Source: an uncultured Alphaproteobacteria bacterium
GTDB lineage: Bacteria; Pseudomonadota; Alphaproteobacteria; RF32; CAG-239
DNA: 64,000 nucleotides
Assembly: GCA_934276635.1 (NCBI GenBank)
Contig: CAKQTH010000006.1
Location: 10,004 to 74,003 of the forward strand
Direction of reading: 5' to 3'
In this document: positions 8,001-19,020 of the stretch, one piece after another
Layout: every line of letters starts with the position of its first letter
Position numbering within the stretch: position 1 is the stretch's first letter
The notes under the pieces: generated by a model
Told to the model about the DNA's origin: nothing
Seen by the model: only the letters and a program-made list of their open reading frames with translations
The model's database searches: none
Made by a program: the position numbers and the translations under genes

Positions 8001-9422
8001 CTAAAAATAGAAATCGCGCAAGCCTTTTTCGGCGATTTTTTTGAGGTTTTGCCGAACAATCTCACGAACTTTTTCGTTCGGAATATTCAACAGTTCTTTT
8101 TCTATCATCTCATCACCGATTTTTTGCGTTTTTTCTGAAGCATAATCAACAAGATATTCTTTTAGCGTCATCAAAGCGTTCGGGTGGCAGCAGTTTTGAA
8201 TCTGTCGATTTTTGCAGATTTCCATAAATCTGTCGCCGGTTCTTCCTTCGCGGTAGCAGGCGGTGCAAAAACTCGGGATATATCCCATCTCCAGCAGCCA
8301 GCAGATAACTTCATCAAGAGTTCGGGTATCGCAGACCTCAAACTGAGACGAATTTTTTTCTTTGTCTTCCGGCTCCGCATATCCGCCGACGCTGGTTTTT
8401 GAGCCGCCGGAAATTTGCGAAATCCCGAGATGAAGAACTCTTTCTCTGGTCTTTTGGCTTTCTCTGGTCGAAACAATCATTCCGGTATACGGCACGGCAA
8501 TGCGTATACAGGCAACGATTTTTGCAAAAATATCATCATTAATTCCGTTATCAAATGCGCTCGGGTCAATGTCGTCTGCCGGGCGAATACGCGGAACGCT
8601 GATTGTGTGCGGGCCGACGCCGAACTTTGCTTCCAGATGTTCGGCATGCATCAAAAGTCCTGCAAATTCATAGCGATACATCTCAAGGCCGAACAAAACT
8701 CCGAGCCCGACATCGTCAATTCCGCCCTGCATGGCTCTGTCCATGGCTTCTGTGTGATATGCATAATTGTGTTTCGGACCGGTAGGATGCAAAGTTTCAT
8801 ACGACTGTTTGTTATAAGTTTCTTGAAACAGAATATATGTGCCGATTCCTGCCTCGTGCAATTTGCGATAATTTTCAACCGTGGTTGCCGCAATATTGAC
8901 ATTAACTCTGCGGATTGCGCCGTTTTTGTGCTTTATGGAATATATGGTTTTGATGCTTTCCAAAATATATTCAATCGGGTTGTTTATCGGGTCTTCTCCG
9001 GCCTCAATTGCAAGGCGTTTATGCCCCAAATCCTGAAGGGCGATAACCTCGCGTCGGATTTCTTCCTGCGACATTTTTTTGCGCGGAATATGGCGGTTTT
9101 TGGCGTGATACGGACAATATACGCAGCCGTTCACGCAATAATTTGAAAGATACAGCGGAGCAAACAGCACAATTCTGTTGCCGTAAAAGTCTTTTTTTAT
9201 CTGTTCGGCCAGAGCAAAGATTTTTTCGTTTATTTCTTTGTCGTCGCAAGCCAGCAGAACAGACGCCTCGCGATGAGTTAAACCTTTTCTTTCTTCGGCT
9301 TTTTTGATAATTTGTTCAATCAGCGAAATATTATTTTTGTTTTCATCCGCATATTGCAGAGTTGCGCGGATTTCCTCGTCAGATATAAATTCTTCGGCTT
9401 TGTCCGATGTCATATTGTACAT
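8001..9422 (-). CDS. hydG: [FeFe]-hydrogenase H-cluster radical SAM maturase HydG
   Basis: HydG cleaves tyrosine to make the CO and CN ligands of the hydrogenase H-cluster. The 473-residue protein has the radical-SAM CxxxCxxC motif (CVNGCVYC near residue 103), ThiH-like barrel sequence, and the C-terminal CTACYREGRTGDRFME segment with further cysteines that hold the second Fe-S cluster, a feature that separates HydG from ThiH. Length fits HydG. An AATGGAG site precedes the ATG at 9422. No hydE, hydF or hydA is present in the window. Its presence implies hydrogen metabolism under anoxia. Confidence 0.93.
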   Translation of the reverse strand: MYNMTSDKAEEFISDEEIRATLQYADENKNNISLIEQIIKKAEERKGLTHREASVLLACDDKEINEKIFALAEQIKKDFYGNRIVLFAPLYLSNYCVNGCVYCPYHAKNRHIPRKKMSQEEIRREVIALQDLGHKRLAIEAGEDPINNPIEYILESIKTIYSIKHKNGAIRRVNVNIAATTVENYRKLHEAGIGTYILFQETYNKQSYETLHPTGPKHNYAYHTEAMDRAMQGGIDDVGLGVLFGLEMYRYEFAGLLMHAEHLEAKFGVGPHTISVPRIRPADDIDPSAFDNGINDDIFAKIVACIRIAVPYTGMIVSTRESQKTRERVLHLGISQISGGSKTSVGGYAEPEDKEKNSSQFEVCDTRTLDEVICWLLEMGYIPSFCTACYREGRTGDRFMEICKNRQIQNCCHPNALMTLKEYLVDYASEKTQKIGDEMIEKELLNIPNEKVREIVRQNLKKIAEKGLRDFYF

Positions 9423-9498
9423 TCTTTTATCTCCATTGTTTTTTCAAAGATATATACCATATTTTATCTGATGGAAAAAATAAGCGCTTTTGTACACA

Positions 9499-9535
9499 AA
9501 AAACTCCGCAGCCTTTTTGACAGGGCGGAGTTTTG
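9499..9535 (-). terminator. Hairpin terminator of the small gene at 9540
   Basis: The AAACTCCGC/GCGGAGTTTT stem lies immediately after the stop of the minus-strand gene 9540-9791 and is followed on that strand by a T-rich run. Confidence 0.75.
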
Positions 9536-9539
9536 ATTG

Positions 9540-9791
9540 TCAGATTTGGTATTTGTATACCAATTCGGCTACATCGTCAATCGACGGCTCATCGGGCAAA
9601 AGTGAAAAATGAGCTCTGATGTCAGGGCGGCCGATGTGCTCTACAAGATCGACGGCGGCAAGCGCAAGTTCGAACGGAGCAAGATTGGAAGCAAAGTTCT
9701 TGTCGGTGACAATGGAAGGATTTTGCTCAAAGTCATAGGTTAAACCAAGGTTTTTTACAAGGTACGCAACCAATTCTTCTTTTGTTTTCAT
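9540..9791 (-). CDS. Small orphan protein with SD-less leader
   Basis: The 83-residue product starts MKTKEEL and is acidic and helical. Its size and the C-terminal IDDVAELVYKY are faintly like an acyl carrier protein, but there is no DSL motif serine, so I do not assign one. It has its own promoter (9826-9854) and terminator, which supports its being real. No Shine-Dalgarno sequence precedes the ATG; instead the leader holds a TAACTTTTAAT motif shared with four other orphan genes in this window. Confidence 0.65.
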   Translation of the reverse strand: MKTKEELVAYLVKNLGLTYDFEQNPSIVTDKNFASNLAPFELALAAVDLVEHIGRPDIRAHFSLLPDEPSIDDVAELVYKYQI

Positions 9792-9825
9792 AATAGTAAA
9801 TAATTAAAAGTTAGACAATGCTTGA

Positions 9826-9854
9826 AAGATATGGTTTTGGATATATTTTGTCAA
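9826..9854 (-). promoter_or_regulatory. Sigma70-type promoter of the 9540-9791 gene
   Basis: On the minus strand TTGACA (9849-9854) and TATCTT (9826-9831) are separated by 17 bases. Transcription would start about 30 bases before the ATG. Confidence 0.7.
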
Positions 9855-9874
9855 TAAAAAATTTTCAAAAAAAT

Positions 9875-9904
9875 GAACAATTTTAAAACTTGTTTCGTTA
9901 TAAT
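9875..9904 (+). promoter_or_regulatory. Possible ECF-type promoter with overlapping TATAAT
   Basis: GAAC (9875-9878) and CGTT (9896-9899) are separated by 17 bases, the arrangement recognised by several alphaproteobacterial ECF sigma factors. A TATAAT (9899-9904) overlaps it. The sigma factor gene lies in the operon downstream, so autoregulation is possible. Confidence 0.45.
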
Positions 9905-9930
9905 ATATGTAAAACAAAAAAGAGGAAAAT

Positions 9931-10194
9931 ATGGAAAACGACATTTCAGATATTATCAAAGAGGCAAAACAGCTTTATTTTGCCCGCAAAAGAAGGCGCA
10001 AACAGATGTCTGCCATGGGCATTATGTTTGCGGTTGCGGCTTTGGTCGTGCTGCCGTTTTTGAATGCCGAAAATCAGCCGTATATCTACAATTTCAGCCA
10101 AATGGACGAAGATATAAATCTGACACAGACCGGCTCGGTGATTGAGGATATGGGCTTTCCGACCGATGAATACGGACTTTTAAGGATAAGCTGA
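9931..10194 (+). CDS. Small single-span membrane protein, possible anti-sigma partner
   Basis: The 87-residue protein has a basic N-terminal cytoplasmic stretch (residues 1-27), one membrane helix (about 28-44) and a short acidic outer part. The stop overlaps the sigma-factor start (TGATG at 10192-10196). Position and topology suggest a membrane regulator of the sigma factor, but it has no recognisable anti-sigma domain. A GAGGAAA site precedes the ATG. Confidence 0.6.
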   Translation: MENDISDIIKEAKQLYFARKRRRKQMSAMGIMFAVAALVVLPFLNAENQPYIYNFSQMDEDINLTQTGSVIEDMGFPTDEYGLLRIS

Positions 10195-10691
10195 TGGCAG
10201 ACGAAAGCTGGCAAAATTATAAAGATGCGATTCGCTCGATTATCAAAAAACTTACCGGTTCGTATAATGAAGATTTGGAACAGGAAGCATATTTGAAAAT
10301 TTGGCAAAACCGCAAAAAATATGCGGAGCAGGGAAAATCGCAGTCGTGGGTGAGGGCGGTTATCTCAAACCTGGTACGCGACTATTTCCGCTCAAAGTTT
10401 TTTCGCGAAGGGCAAAGTCTGCATGGCGGAATTGAAAAAATTTCGGTGCGGCCGAAGCTCGAAAACCGCATAGATGCCAAACGCAGACAAAAAATAATTT
10501 TGAATGCGGTTGACAGCCTGCCTTTAAAATTGCGCAAAGTGATAATATTATATGAGTTTGAAGATATGTCATATGACCAAATAGCGGAAAAAACAAATGT
10601 TCCGGTCGGAACGGTAAAGTCAAGATTGGCCGCCGCCCGCAAGGAACTTTCTGTAAAACTTAATTTTTTGAAAGGAGATAATTATGAATAA
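10194..10691 (+). CDS. ECF-type RNA polymerase sigma factor
   Basis: The 165-residue product has region 2 (YNEDLEQEAYLKIWQNRKKY, then SWVRAVISNLVRDYFRSK for -10 recognition) and region 4 (LPLKLRKVIILYEFEDMSYDQIAEKTNVPVGTVKSRLAAARKEL, a helix-turn-helix for the -35). There is no region 1.1 or 3, as expected for a group 4 factor. It lies between a small membrane protein and a Spy-like periplasmic protein and overlaps both genes, which suggests an envelope-stress circuit. The signal is unknown. Confidence 0.88.
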   Translation: MADESWQNYKDAIRSIIKKLTGSYNEDLEQEAYLKIWQNRKKYAEQGKSQSWVRAVISNLVRDYFRSKFFREGQSLHGGIEKISVRPKLENRIDAKRRQKIILNAVDSLPLKLRKVIILYEFEDMSYDQIAEKTNVPVGTVKSRLAAARKELSVKLNFLKGDNYE

Positions 10692-11256
10692 AAAAGTCTT
10701 GTTATGCGGAGTTTTCTCGACGGCTCTGATGTTCGGATTTAATGCAATGGCTCAGCCGGCTGCCTCCACTGCCGCAACGACCGAAAAAGCGGTTGTTACC
10801 ACAACAAAAGACGCGGCAAAGCATATGAAGAAAAAGAGCGACAGACCCGATTTTGAACGCAAGATGCAGAAAAAACTCGCCAAAAAGCTCGATTTGACGC
10901 CGGAACAGCAGGAACTTGCAAAAAAACTCAACGAAAACAGCCGCAAAAAAATTGAGCCGCTGATGGACGAAATGCGCAAAACTCGTGAAGAAATGGACAA
11001 GATTCGCCGCGATAATATGGCCGAATTTGAAAAAATCCTGACTCCGGAACAAAAAACAAAGTTCGATAAAATGAAAAAAGAACAGCACGAAAAATTTGAA
11101 AAATATCACAAAAAAATGATGGAAAAAGAATGGAAATACGGAAAAGAAAAAGGCCGCAGAATGATGCCGCCGCGCGGAGAGATGATGCCTCGTCCCGATG
11201 ATGGCGAAATGATGCCTCCACCGCCGTTTGAGCCTCACGATGCGCCCGAAAAATAG
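10684..11256 (+). CDS. Spy/CpxP-like periplasmic protein
   Basis: A signal peptide (residues 1-23, cut after AMA) is followed by a charged, almost fully helical protein with two LTPEQ motifs (LDLTPEQQELAKKL and ILTPEQKTKFDKM), the hallmark of the Spy/CpxP/periplasmic heavy-metal-sensor group. The tail is rich in Met, Pro and Arg with repeated GEMMP/PRP units, which could bind metal. It overlaps the sigma gene by eight bases and has an AAAGGAG site. It is probably a periplasmic chaperone or sensor feeding back on the sigma factor. Confidence 0.78.
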   Translation: MNKKVLLCGVFSTALMFGFNAMAQPAASTAATTEKAVVTTTKDAAKHMKKKSDRPDFERKMQKKLAKKLDLTPEQQELAKKLNENSRKKIEPLMDEMRKTREEMDKIRRDNMAEFEKILTPEQKTKFDKMKKEQHEKFEKYHKKMMEKEWKYGKEKGRRMMPPRGEMMPRPDDGEMMPPPPFEPHDAPEK

Positions 11257-11272
11257 TGTGTTGTGCATACAA

Positions 11273-11304
11273 AAAAGCTCCGCCTTATGACGGAGCTTTT
11301 ATCT
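11273..11304. terminator. Bidirectional hairpin terminator
   Basis: An AAAAGCTCCG/CGGAGCTTTT stem of ten pairs lies between the convergent Spy-like gene and rlmE. Confidence 0.88.
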
Positions 11305-11314
11305 TGCAGTATCG

Positions 11315-12019
11315 CTATTTGTCGTTCGGATTTCCCCTGAATCCTTGTGCAACCAGATATGTTTCCGGCGACTGCTGCCTTGAGGCATCGGGTTTGAAGT
11401 GCGAAACTTTAGCAAAGTTGATTTTTGCATCTTTGAGCAAGTCGCCTTCCGCGCCGCCCTGAAAAACTTTGGCAATAAAAATTCCGTTCGGCGCCAAAAC
11501 TTCTTTTGCAAACTCATAGGCGGCTTCAACCAGCCCGATAGTGCGCAAATGGTCGGTCTGCTGGTGTCCGGTTGTGTTGGCGGCCATATCGCTCATAACG
11601 ATGTCTGCTTTGCCGTTCAGCAGAGCTTTAAGCCTGTCGGCGGCGCCTTCCTGCGTAAAATCCTGACAGAGCATTGTGGCGCCATCAATCGGCTGTGTTT
11701 CCAAAATATCAATTCCGACAACCTGGCCGCTGCCTTTGTTTCGCAAAACCGCAACCTGTGTCCAGCCTCCCGGAGCACAGCCCAGGTCGACAATAGTTTT
11801 CCCTTTGCCCAAAAACTTGTATTTTTCATCAAGCTGTATCAGCTTAAACGCTGCGCGTGAGCGGTAGCCGAGTCTTTTGCTTTCGGCCACATACGGATCG
11901 TTCAGCTGTCTTTCCAGCCATCTGTTTGACGATTTGTCGCGATATTTTGAGGTTTTTACTCTGACGGCAAGCATATGCCTACCGCGAATTTGCTTTGCCG
12001 ATGCAGTTAATTTTCCCAT
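11315..12019 (-). CDS. rlmE: 23S rRNA (uridine-2'-O)-methyltransferase RlmE/FtsJ
   Basis: RlmE methylates U2552 in the 23S rRNA A-loop. The 234-residue protein has the SAM motif VDLGCAPGGWTQVAV near residue 80, the catalytic Asp in VMSDMAANTTGHQQTDH and the catalytic Lys in FIAKVFQGG, all in FtsJ order. Its first 41 bases overlap the 3' end of the upstream ppx-like gene, so it is the last gene of the ccrM operon. The basic N-terminal extension (KTSKYRDKSSNRWLERQ) is usual in alphaproteobacteria. Confidence 0.93.
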   Translation of the reverse strand: MGKLTASAKQIRGRHMLAVRVKTSKYRDKSSNRWLERQLNDPYVAESKRLGYRSRAAFKLIQLDEKYKFLGKGKTIVDLGCAPGGWTQVAVLRNKGSGQVVGIDILETQPIDGATMLCQDFTQEGAADRLKALLNGKADIVMSDMAANTTGHQQTDHLRTIGLVEAAYEFAKEVLAPNGIFIAKVFQGGAEGDLLKDAKINFAKVSHFKPDASRQQSPETYLVAQGFRGNPNDK

Positions 12020-12945
12020 TTTCTCTTTCCGTAAGTTCTTGAATTATACCATCTTTTGCGGTCATCAAAGACGCCGTAATTTCTTTTGCCTTAAGATCAT
12101 GCGCAATTGTTTGAAATATTATGCACGCAGCGGCAAAAATTGTTGAGCGGTTTTCTCCGATATACGGGCTTTTTGCCATCTCTTGCCGTGATAATTTCAG
12201 CGTTTCGGCAATCGCCTTGTCGGCATCTTTAACATTTATGACTTTTCCGTCAGAAACTTCGCGGTCGTATTTTCCGGTGTTTTCGATGATGGAAACAATC
12301 CGCAGCGGCGTGCTTGAAGTTGCAACAAAACACATGTCGTCGGAATATTTCTGCAAATTTGCGTCTTCAATAAACTTTGTCGTATATTTGCGGATTTCTT
12401 TTTGCAGCTTTTCCGCATTTTCTTTGTTATAAGAGGCAAGACCATAACACTCGGATGCGTTGCGGGCGCCGAGCGGAATGGACACGGTATGCAAAATCTG
12501 CGGATTTTTGCAGTTTTTTGCCAGAGTGATTTCGGTCGAGCCGCCGCCGATATCAAACACAATCGCATATTTTGACTTTCCGCACACATGACAGATAGCT
12601 CCCAGCAGATTCAGTCTTGCTTCTTCTTTTTCATCAATGATTTCAATGTCTATGCCGGATTTTTGCTTTACGATTTTTTGCAATTCGGCCGAATTTGAGG
12701 CCATACGGCAGGCCGCGGTCGCTATTGCGCGAACATTTTTTGCCGGCACATTAAATTCTTTCATTTTTTGCGAAAACAAACAAAAGGTGTCAACCGCGCG
12801 CTTTATGGCCGCATCAGACAATTTTCCCGATGCGTACAAACCTTCCGCCAGCATTGTCGACGAATTCAACGAACACAATTTTTTGCGGTTTTGGTCGGCA
12901 ATCAGCAAGCGGCATGAATTTGAACCTAAATCTATGGAGGCATAA

Positions 12946-12956
<11 letters not shown>
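11979..12956 (-). CDS. Ppx/GppA phosphatase family protein (second copy)
   Basis: This is an exopolyphosphatase/pppGpp phosphohydrolase-type protein of about 325 residues with the ASKHA phosphate loops YASIDLGSNSCRLLIA near the N-terminus and FDIGGGSTEITLA near residue 135. It is a paralogue of the gene just upstream (12946-14058) but shorter and more diverged. The ATG at 12956 is chosen because GGGAGA lies upstream and it overlaps the previous stop by 11 bases; an in-frame ATG at 12974 also exists. Whether it cleaves polyphosphate or pppGpp cannot be read from sequence. Confidence 0.85.
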
Positions 12957-15154
<2,198 letters not shown>

Positions 15155-15225
15155 TTACATAAGATTCCTGCATTATGCACCGCATATGGTTATAATTTTC
15201 TTAACGAACGAATCGATTTTTAAGA

Positions 15226-15888
15226 TTATTTTTCGGCAAAAGTAAGATAAATTGATTTTGCGTACGGCGTCGGATTTACCGAGATTATCTTAAACGACAA
15301 AGTATTGTCCGGATTCAATCGGTTAAGCTCGATTTTGTGCTCTTCAAACAGCACAACCTGACCTTTCTTGTCCACAATCTGAAGATTTATGTTCGGAACC
15401 ATGACGACATATTTTCCGGTATTATAAATTTCACCGGTAATTTCCAGTTTGCTGATGTTGTTTTCAATAAATTCGTGGCGGGCAATGTTTACAAACTCAA
15501 GGTTGCGCCCGCGGTAGATGCTTTCAAGTCCGACAAAGTCATATGCTTTTTCCGCAAACGGAGCCAAACGCACAATGTCATAGCGCAAAAATATCAAACA
15601 GAGCAAAACGAAAACTATCGCGACAAGTGAAAGTATAACATCAAGTTTTGTAGATTTATATATTGATTTTTCAGAATTTTGTTGCGCGGCCAGAATATCG
15701 CTCACATACTTTTTTGTATCATCGGGAACCGCGTTTTCCATGTCGATAAATTGTTCAATCAGCGCATCTTCCGGTTTGCATAAAAACACTTCCGAACACT
15801 TTGAACAGGACATATACCGCCCGTCCGGAGAAATTGTATCGGCCGGAATTTCGTATACGGTTTTGCATTTCGGACAACTTATTAACAT
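15226..15888 (-). CDS. MJ0042 zinc-ribbon, DUF3426-like membrane protein
   Basis: The 220-residue product starts MLISCPKCKTVYEIPADTI, with a second CSKC pair near residue 30 forming a zinc ribbon of the MJ0042 type. A single membrane helix (about residues 95-115, LSLVAIVFVLLCLIFL) separates it from a C-terminal DUF3426-like beta domain. This architecture is widespread and conserved in alphaproteobacteria but its function is unclear. The ATG at 15888 has AAAGGA upstream; the much longer open frame to 16608 overlaps ftsE and is discarded. Confidence 0.82.
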   Translation of the reverse strand: MLISCPKCKTVYEIPADTISPDGRYMSCSKCSEVFLCKPEDALIEQFIDMENAVPDDTKKYVSDILAAQQNSEKSIYKSTKLDVILSLVAIVFVLLCLIFLRYDIVRLAPFAEKAYDFVGLESIYRGRNLEFVNIARHEFIENNISKLEITGEIYNTGKYVVMVPNINLQIVDKKGQVVLFEEHKIELNRLNPDNTLSFKIISVNPTPYAKSIYLTFAEK

Positions 15889-16005
15889 CTGAATTCCTTT
15901 CCTCTTCACTATATGCATATTTTTTATATAATCAAAGAAAAAAAGTGTTTTATTAAATGCTATCTTGATGTATCTTTCAGCATAGCGGTTTATAAACGGA
16001 CATAA

Positions 16006-16701
16006 ATGGGAATGAAAAATATCGTTATAGATTTGCAAAAGGTCGGAATCCGCTACGGAGAGGGCCCTTTTGTCATACAAAATGCCGATTTGCAGCTGGA
16101 ACGCGGATCGTTTCATTATCTGACCGGAAAATCCGGCGCCGGAAAAACCTCGCTTTTGAGCCTGATGTATTTGGCTCAGCGCCCCTCGACCGGAACAATC
16201 AGAGTTTTCGGAAACAATTTGAGAACCGCGGATCGTGATACTTTGGCGATGCTGCGGCGCAAAATCGGCGTGGTTTTTCAAGATTTTCACCTTTTGGAAC
16301 ATCTGTCTGCATTTGACAATGTGGCAATTCCGCTGCGTATTTGCGATATGAATGAAAATGAAATCAAAAAACGCGTCTGCGAAATGCTGAAATGGGTAGG
16401 GCTTGAAGATAATATGTATAAACCATGCGCAACCCTTTCCGGCGGTGAAAAACAACGCGTGGCGATAGCCAGAGCCGTAATAAACCGACCGGAAATTCTG
16501 CTGGCGGACGAACCGACCGGAAATGTCGACAGCGAGATTGCGTCTAAACTGATGAAGCTGTTTGTCGAACTGAACCGGCTCGGTACAACGGTTGTGATTG
16601 CTACCCACAGCGAAAAACTGATACAGGATTTTCCGTATCCGTGCATATGCATAGAAAACAAAAATCTGTCTTTGCAGTCAAAGGAGGCGGAAAATGCCTA
16701 G
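16006..16701 (+). CDS. ftsE: Cell division ABC transporter ATP-binding protein FtsE
   Basis: FtsE is the ATPase of the FtsEX complex, which activates septal peptidoglycan hydrolases. The 231-residue protein has Walker A (LTGKSGAGKTSLLS), the signature LSGGEKQRVAIARA and Walker B (ILLADEPTGNVDS). It overlaps ftsX by eight bases. The start at 16006 is taken; a second ATG six bases later is possible. Confidence 0.93.
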   Translation: MGMKNIVIDLQKVGIRYGEGPFVIQNADLQLERGSFHYLTGKSGAGKTSLLSLMYLAQRPSTGTIRVFGNNLRTADRDTLAMLRRKIGVVFQDFHLLEHLSAFDNVAIPLRICDMNENEIKKRVCEMLKWVGLEDNMYKPCATLSGGEKQRVAIARAVINRPEILLADEPTGNVDSEIASKLMKLFVELNRLGTTVVIATHSEKLIQDFPYPCICIENKNLSLQSKEAENA

Positions 16702-17608
16702 ATATACTTCAAAAAATATCATTACCCGCAAACACGAACTTCCGCTGGATAAGGGCGAGTTCGGAATGTTTCTGCGGCTCTTGACCGCCGGAACGGTGTT
16801 TTTGCTGTCTTTGACCCTGTCCGGAGTTTTGGCAATCAACTCGATGATAGGAAATTGGAATGAGGGAGTGCGTCAATCTTTTACGGTTCAGGTGATGCCT
16901 GTGACGGAAGAAAGCAGCCTTTCTTCAACCGAAGAAGAAGTTTCAAAGGTCGTAAAATTTTTAGAAATGCAGCCTGAAATCAGCTCTGTGCACATCTTTT
17001 CTCAAGAAGAACATGAAGAACTTATCCGCCCGTGGCTGGGTGACGGAGTTGACCTTTCCGGATTGCCTATGCCGACGCTGATTGATGTTTCGCTCAATGA
17101 AGGTATGGAGCCGGATTATGATGCAATGGCGCAAAAATTGTCCGATGTATCTGAGTATGCGGCAATGGATAATCATAATTTATGGCTGCAAAAGCTCATT
17201 AAATTTGCTGATGCGCTGAATACTCTTGCTGCGGTCGTGTTGATTATCGTGGCTCTGATATGCGGGTTTTCGATATATTATGCGACCAAAACAAATTTGG
17301 GTATGCACAAAAATATCATTGAAATTCTGCATATTATGGGCGCAAAAGACACATATATCGCACAGCAATATGCTCAAAAAGCTTTGTCCGCAAGTCTGGT
17401 CTCTGGCGTTGTCGGCCTGCTGGTAGCAGTGTTGGCAATAAACGGAATTTCCGGAATTTCTGCAGACCTGGACGGTGGAATTATTAAAGAAGCCGGGCTG
17501 AGCGTTTTTGCCTGGATAAAGGTATGTGCGATTCCGTTTATTGTTTCCGCAATCTCTGCCACAACGGCGTATTATGCCGTAAAAAGCACCTTAGGAAAGT
17601 TGATGTAA
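16694..17608 (+). CDS. ftsX: Cell division protein FtsX
   Basis: The 304-residue membrane protein has a cytoplasmic N-terminus, a first membrane helix (about residues 31-52), an extracytoplasmic domain, and three helices in the C-terminal half in the FtsX/MacB order. It forms the membrane part of FtsEX. An AAGGAGGCGG site precedes the ATG, which lies inside the end of ftsE. Confidence 0.9.
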   Translation: MPRYTSKNIITRKHELPLDKGEFGMFLRLLTAGTVFLLSLTLSGVLAINSMIGNWNEGVRQSFTVQVMPVTEESSLSSTEEEVSKVVKFLEMQPEISSVHIFSQEEHEELIRPWLGDGVDLSGLPMPTLIDVSLNEGMEPDYDAMAQKLSDVSEYAAMDNHNLWLQKLIKFADALNTLAAVVLIIVALICGFSIYYATKTNLGMHKNIIEILHIMGAKDTYIAQQYAQKALSASLVSGVVGLLVAVLAINGISGISADLDGGIIKEAGLSVFAWIKVCAIPFIVSAISATTAYYAVKSTLGKLM

Positions 17609-17609
17609 T

Positions 17610-18206
17610 ATGAAAAGATTGTTTTATATCTGTTTGTTTTTGTTTGTTTTTGTTTGGCTTGGTGGATTTGTCGTGTTCGCCTATCATATCAATCATTATG
17701 ATACAATAGCCGAAAAGGAAGCCGATGCGATTGTTGTGCTGACCGGCGGAAAAAATCGTATAAGTCACGCATTTTCGCTGCTCAACAAAGGTATGGGCAA
17801 AAAGATGTTTATATCAGGTGTGCCCGAAGATGTTTCAATTGAGAGCATCTTAAAGCAAAACCGCGTCAGTTTCGGAAAAAATAAACTGGTGGAACTCGGA
17901 AAGGCGTCTCACACAACGCTTGAAAATGCGGAAGAAACGACAGAATGGATGAATAACAATTTTGTAAAATCAATATATCTGGTGACCTCAAATTATCACA
18001 CTCCGCGTAGTGAGGAAGAGTTTGCTCACTTAAACCCGCGTATTGAGATTTTTGTGTCGCCGGTATATTCGGATAATGTTGCAAAAAAATGGTGGCTTAG
18101 CTGGGGCACATTTAAGCTGTTTTTTGCCGAATATCACAAGTTTTTGTATGTGTATTTTTCTCATGCGGCAGAAAATTTGAAATATAAAATAAAATATGGA
18201 GTATAA
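17610..18206 (+). CDS. YdcF-like DUF218 protein
   Basis: The 198-residue protein has an N-terminal membrane anchor (residues 4-24) and a DUF218 domain starting ADAIVVLTGGKNRI near residue 40, with TTLENAEET and the VTSNYHTPRS motif near residue 125. DUF218 proteins (SanA, ElyC, YdcF) act in envelope maintenance, probably on lipid-linked intermediates. It follows ftsX by one base and precedes plsC by two, so it belongs to the ftsE operon. Confidence 0.85.
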   Translation: MKRLFYICLFLFVFVWLGGFVVFAYHINHYDTIAEKEADAIVVLTGGKNRISHAFSLLNKGMGKKMFISGVPEDVSIESILKQNRVSFGKNKLVELGKASHTTLENAEETTEWMNNNFVKSIYLVTSNYHTPRSEEEFAHLNPRIEIFVSPVYSDNVAKKWWLSWGTFKLFFAEYHKFLYVYFSHAAENLKYKIKYGV

Positions 18207-18208
18207 AA

Positions 18209-18982
18209 ATGCTGTATTTGCGTTCGCTTTTAACAAATGTTTTTGTATACGGTACAATCGCGCTCGGGTGTATCATATCATCAATTGTCGGAGTTTTTTC
18301 GCGCCGCGCCGTAAATTATATGTGGGATTATATGATTATGCCGCCGGCTTTGTTTTTTATGAAGATTTTCGGCGGAATCAAAATTGAATATCGTGGGCTT
18401 AAAAATCTGCGTCAAAAAGATGTGATATATGCCTCAAAACACGAATCCGCACTCGAAACATATTGTTTTAATACGGTAATCAACAACATTGTTTTTGTGC
18501 TGAAAAAAGAACTGACATATATTCCGATTTTTGGTTGGGCGCAATATTTTTATGGTACGATTCCGGTGGATAGAAAAGCGGGCGGCGCGGCAATGCGCAA
18601 GATGCTGCATTCGGCGGAAAATATGGTGAAAAAAGGCCGCCCGATAATGATATTTCCGGAAGGTACGCGTTGTGTCCCCGGAACGACTAAGGGGTACAAA
18701 GCAGGGCCGTATCTGCTTGCAAAACAGCTGAAACTGCCGGTTATTCCGGTGGCGTTGAATACGGGTTTTTTCTGGGCAAAAAATTCGTTTTTGCGGTATA
18801 GCGGAACGGTTGTGATAGAGTTTTTGCCGCCGATAAGTGCGGAAGGAAAAAGTTCTGCGGAATTTATGAATGAGCTTGAGGGGATTATTGAAGGCAAATG
18901 CGCAGAATTAAACCTTGAAGCGGCGGTCAAATACGAACATGCGAAAAAAATGCTTGCGAATAACAAAAAACTTGTTGACTAG
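18209..18982 (+). CDS. plsC: 1-acyl-sn-glycerol-3-phosphate acyltransferase
   Basis: PlsC makes phosphatidic acid at the inner membrane. The 257-residue product has two N-terminal membrane segments, an acyltransferase motif I that reads KHESALET (HX4E instead of HX4D, a variant also seen in other alphaproteobacterial PlsC as I recall) and the motif FPEGTRCVPG near residue 150. It is the last gene of the ftsE-ftsX-ydcF-plsC run. Confidence 0.88.
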   Translation: MLYLRSLLTNVFVYGTIALGCIISSIVGVFSRRAVNYMWDYMIMPPALFFMKIFGGIKIEYRGLKNLRQKDVIYASKHESALETYCFNTVINNIVFVLKKELTYIPIFGWAQYFYGTIPVDRKAGGAAMRKMLHSAENMVKKGRPIMIFPEGTRCVPGTTKGYKAGPYLLAKQLKLPVIPVALNTGFFWAKNSFLRYSGTVVIEFLPPISAEGKSSAEFMNELEGIIEGKCAELNLEAAVKYEHAKKMLANNKKLVD

Positions 18983-19020
18983 AAACGAAAGATAATATAA
19001 ATATAGCGGAAGTTACCGCT

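Noticed and set aside
9540..9791. Acyl carrier protein
   Set aside because: Size and C-terminal pattern are similar but the phosphopantetheine-bearing serine motif is missing.
15889..16608. N-terminal extension of the zinc-ribbon protein to 16608
   Set aside because: It would overlap ftsE on the opposite strand; the ATG at 15888 has a good ribosome binding site and matches the family start.
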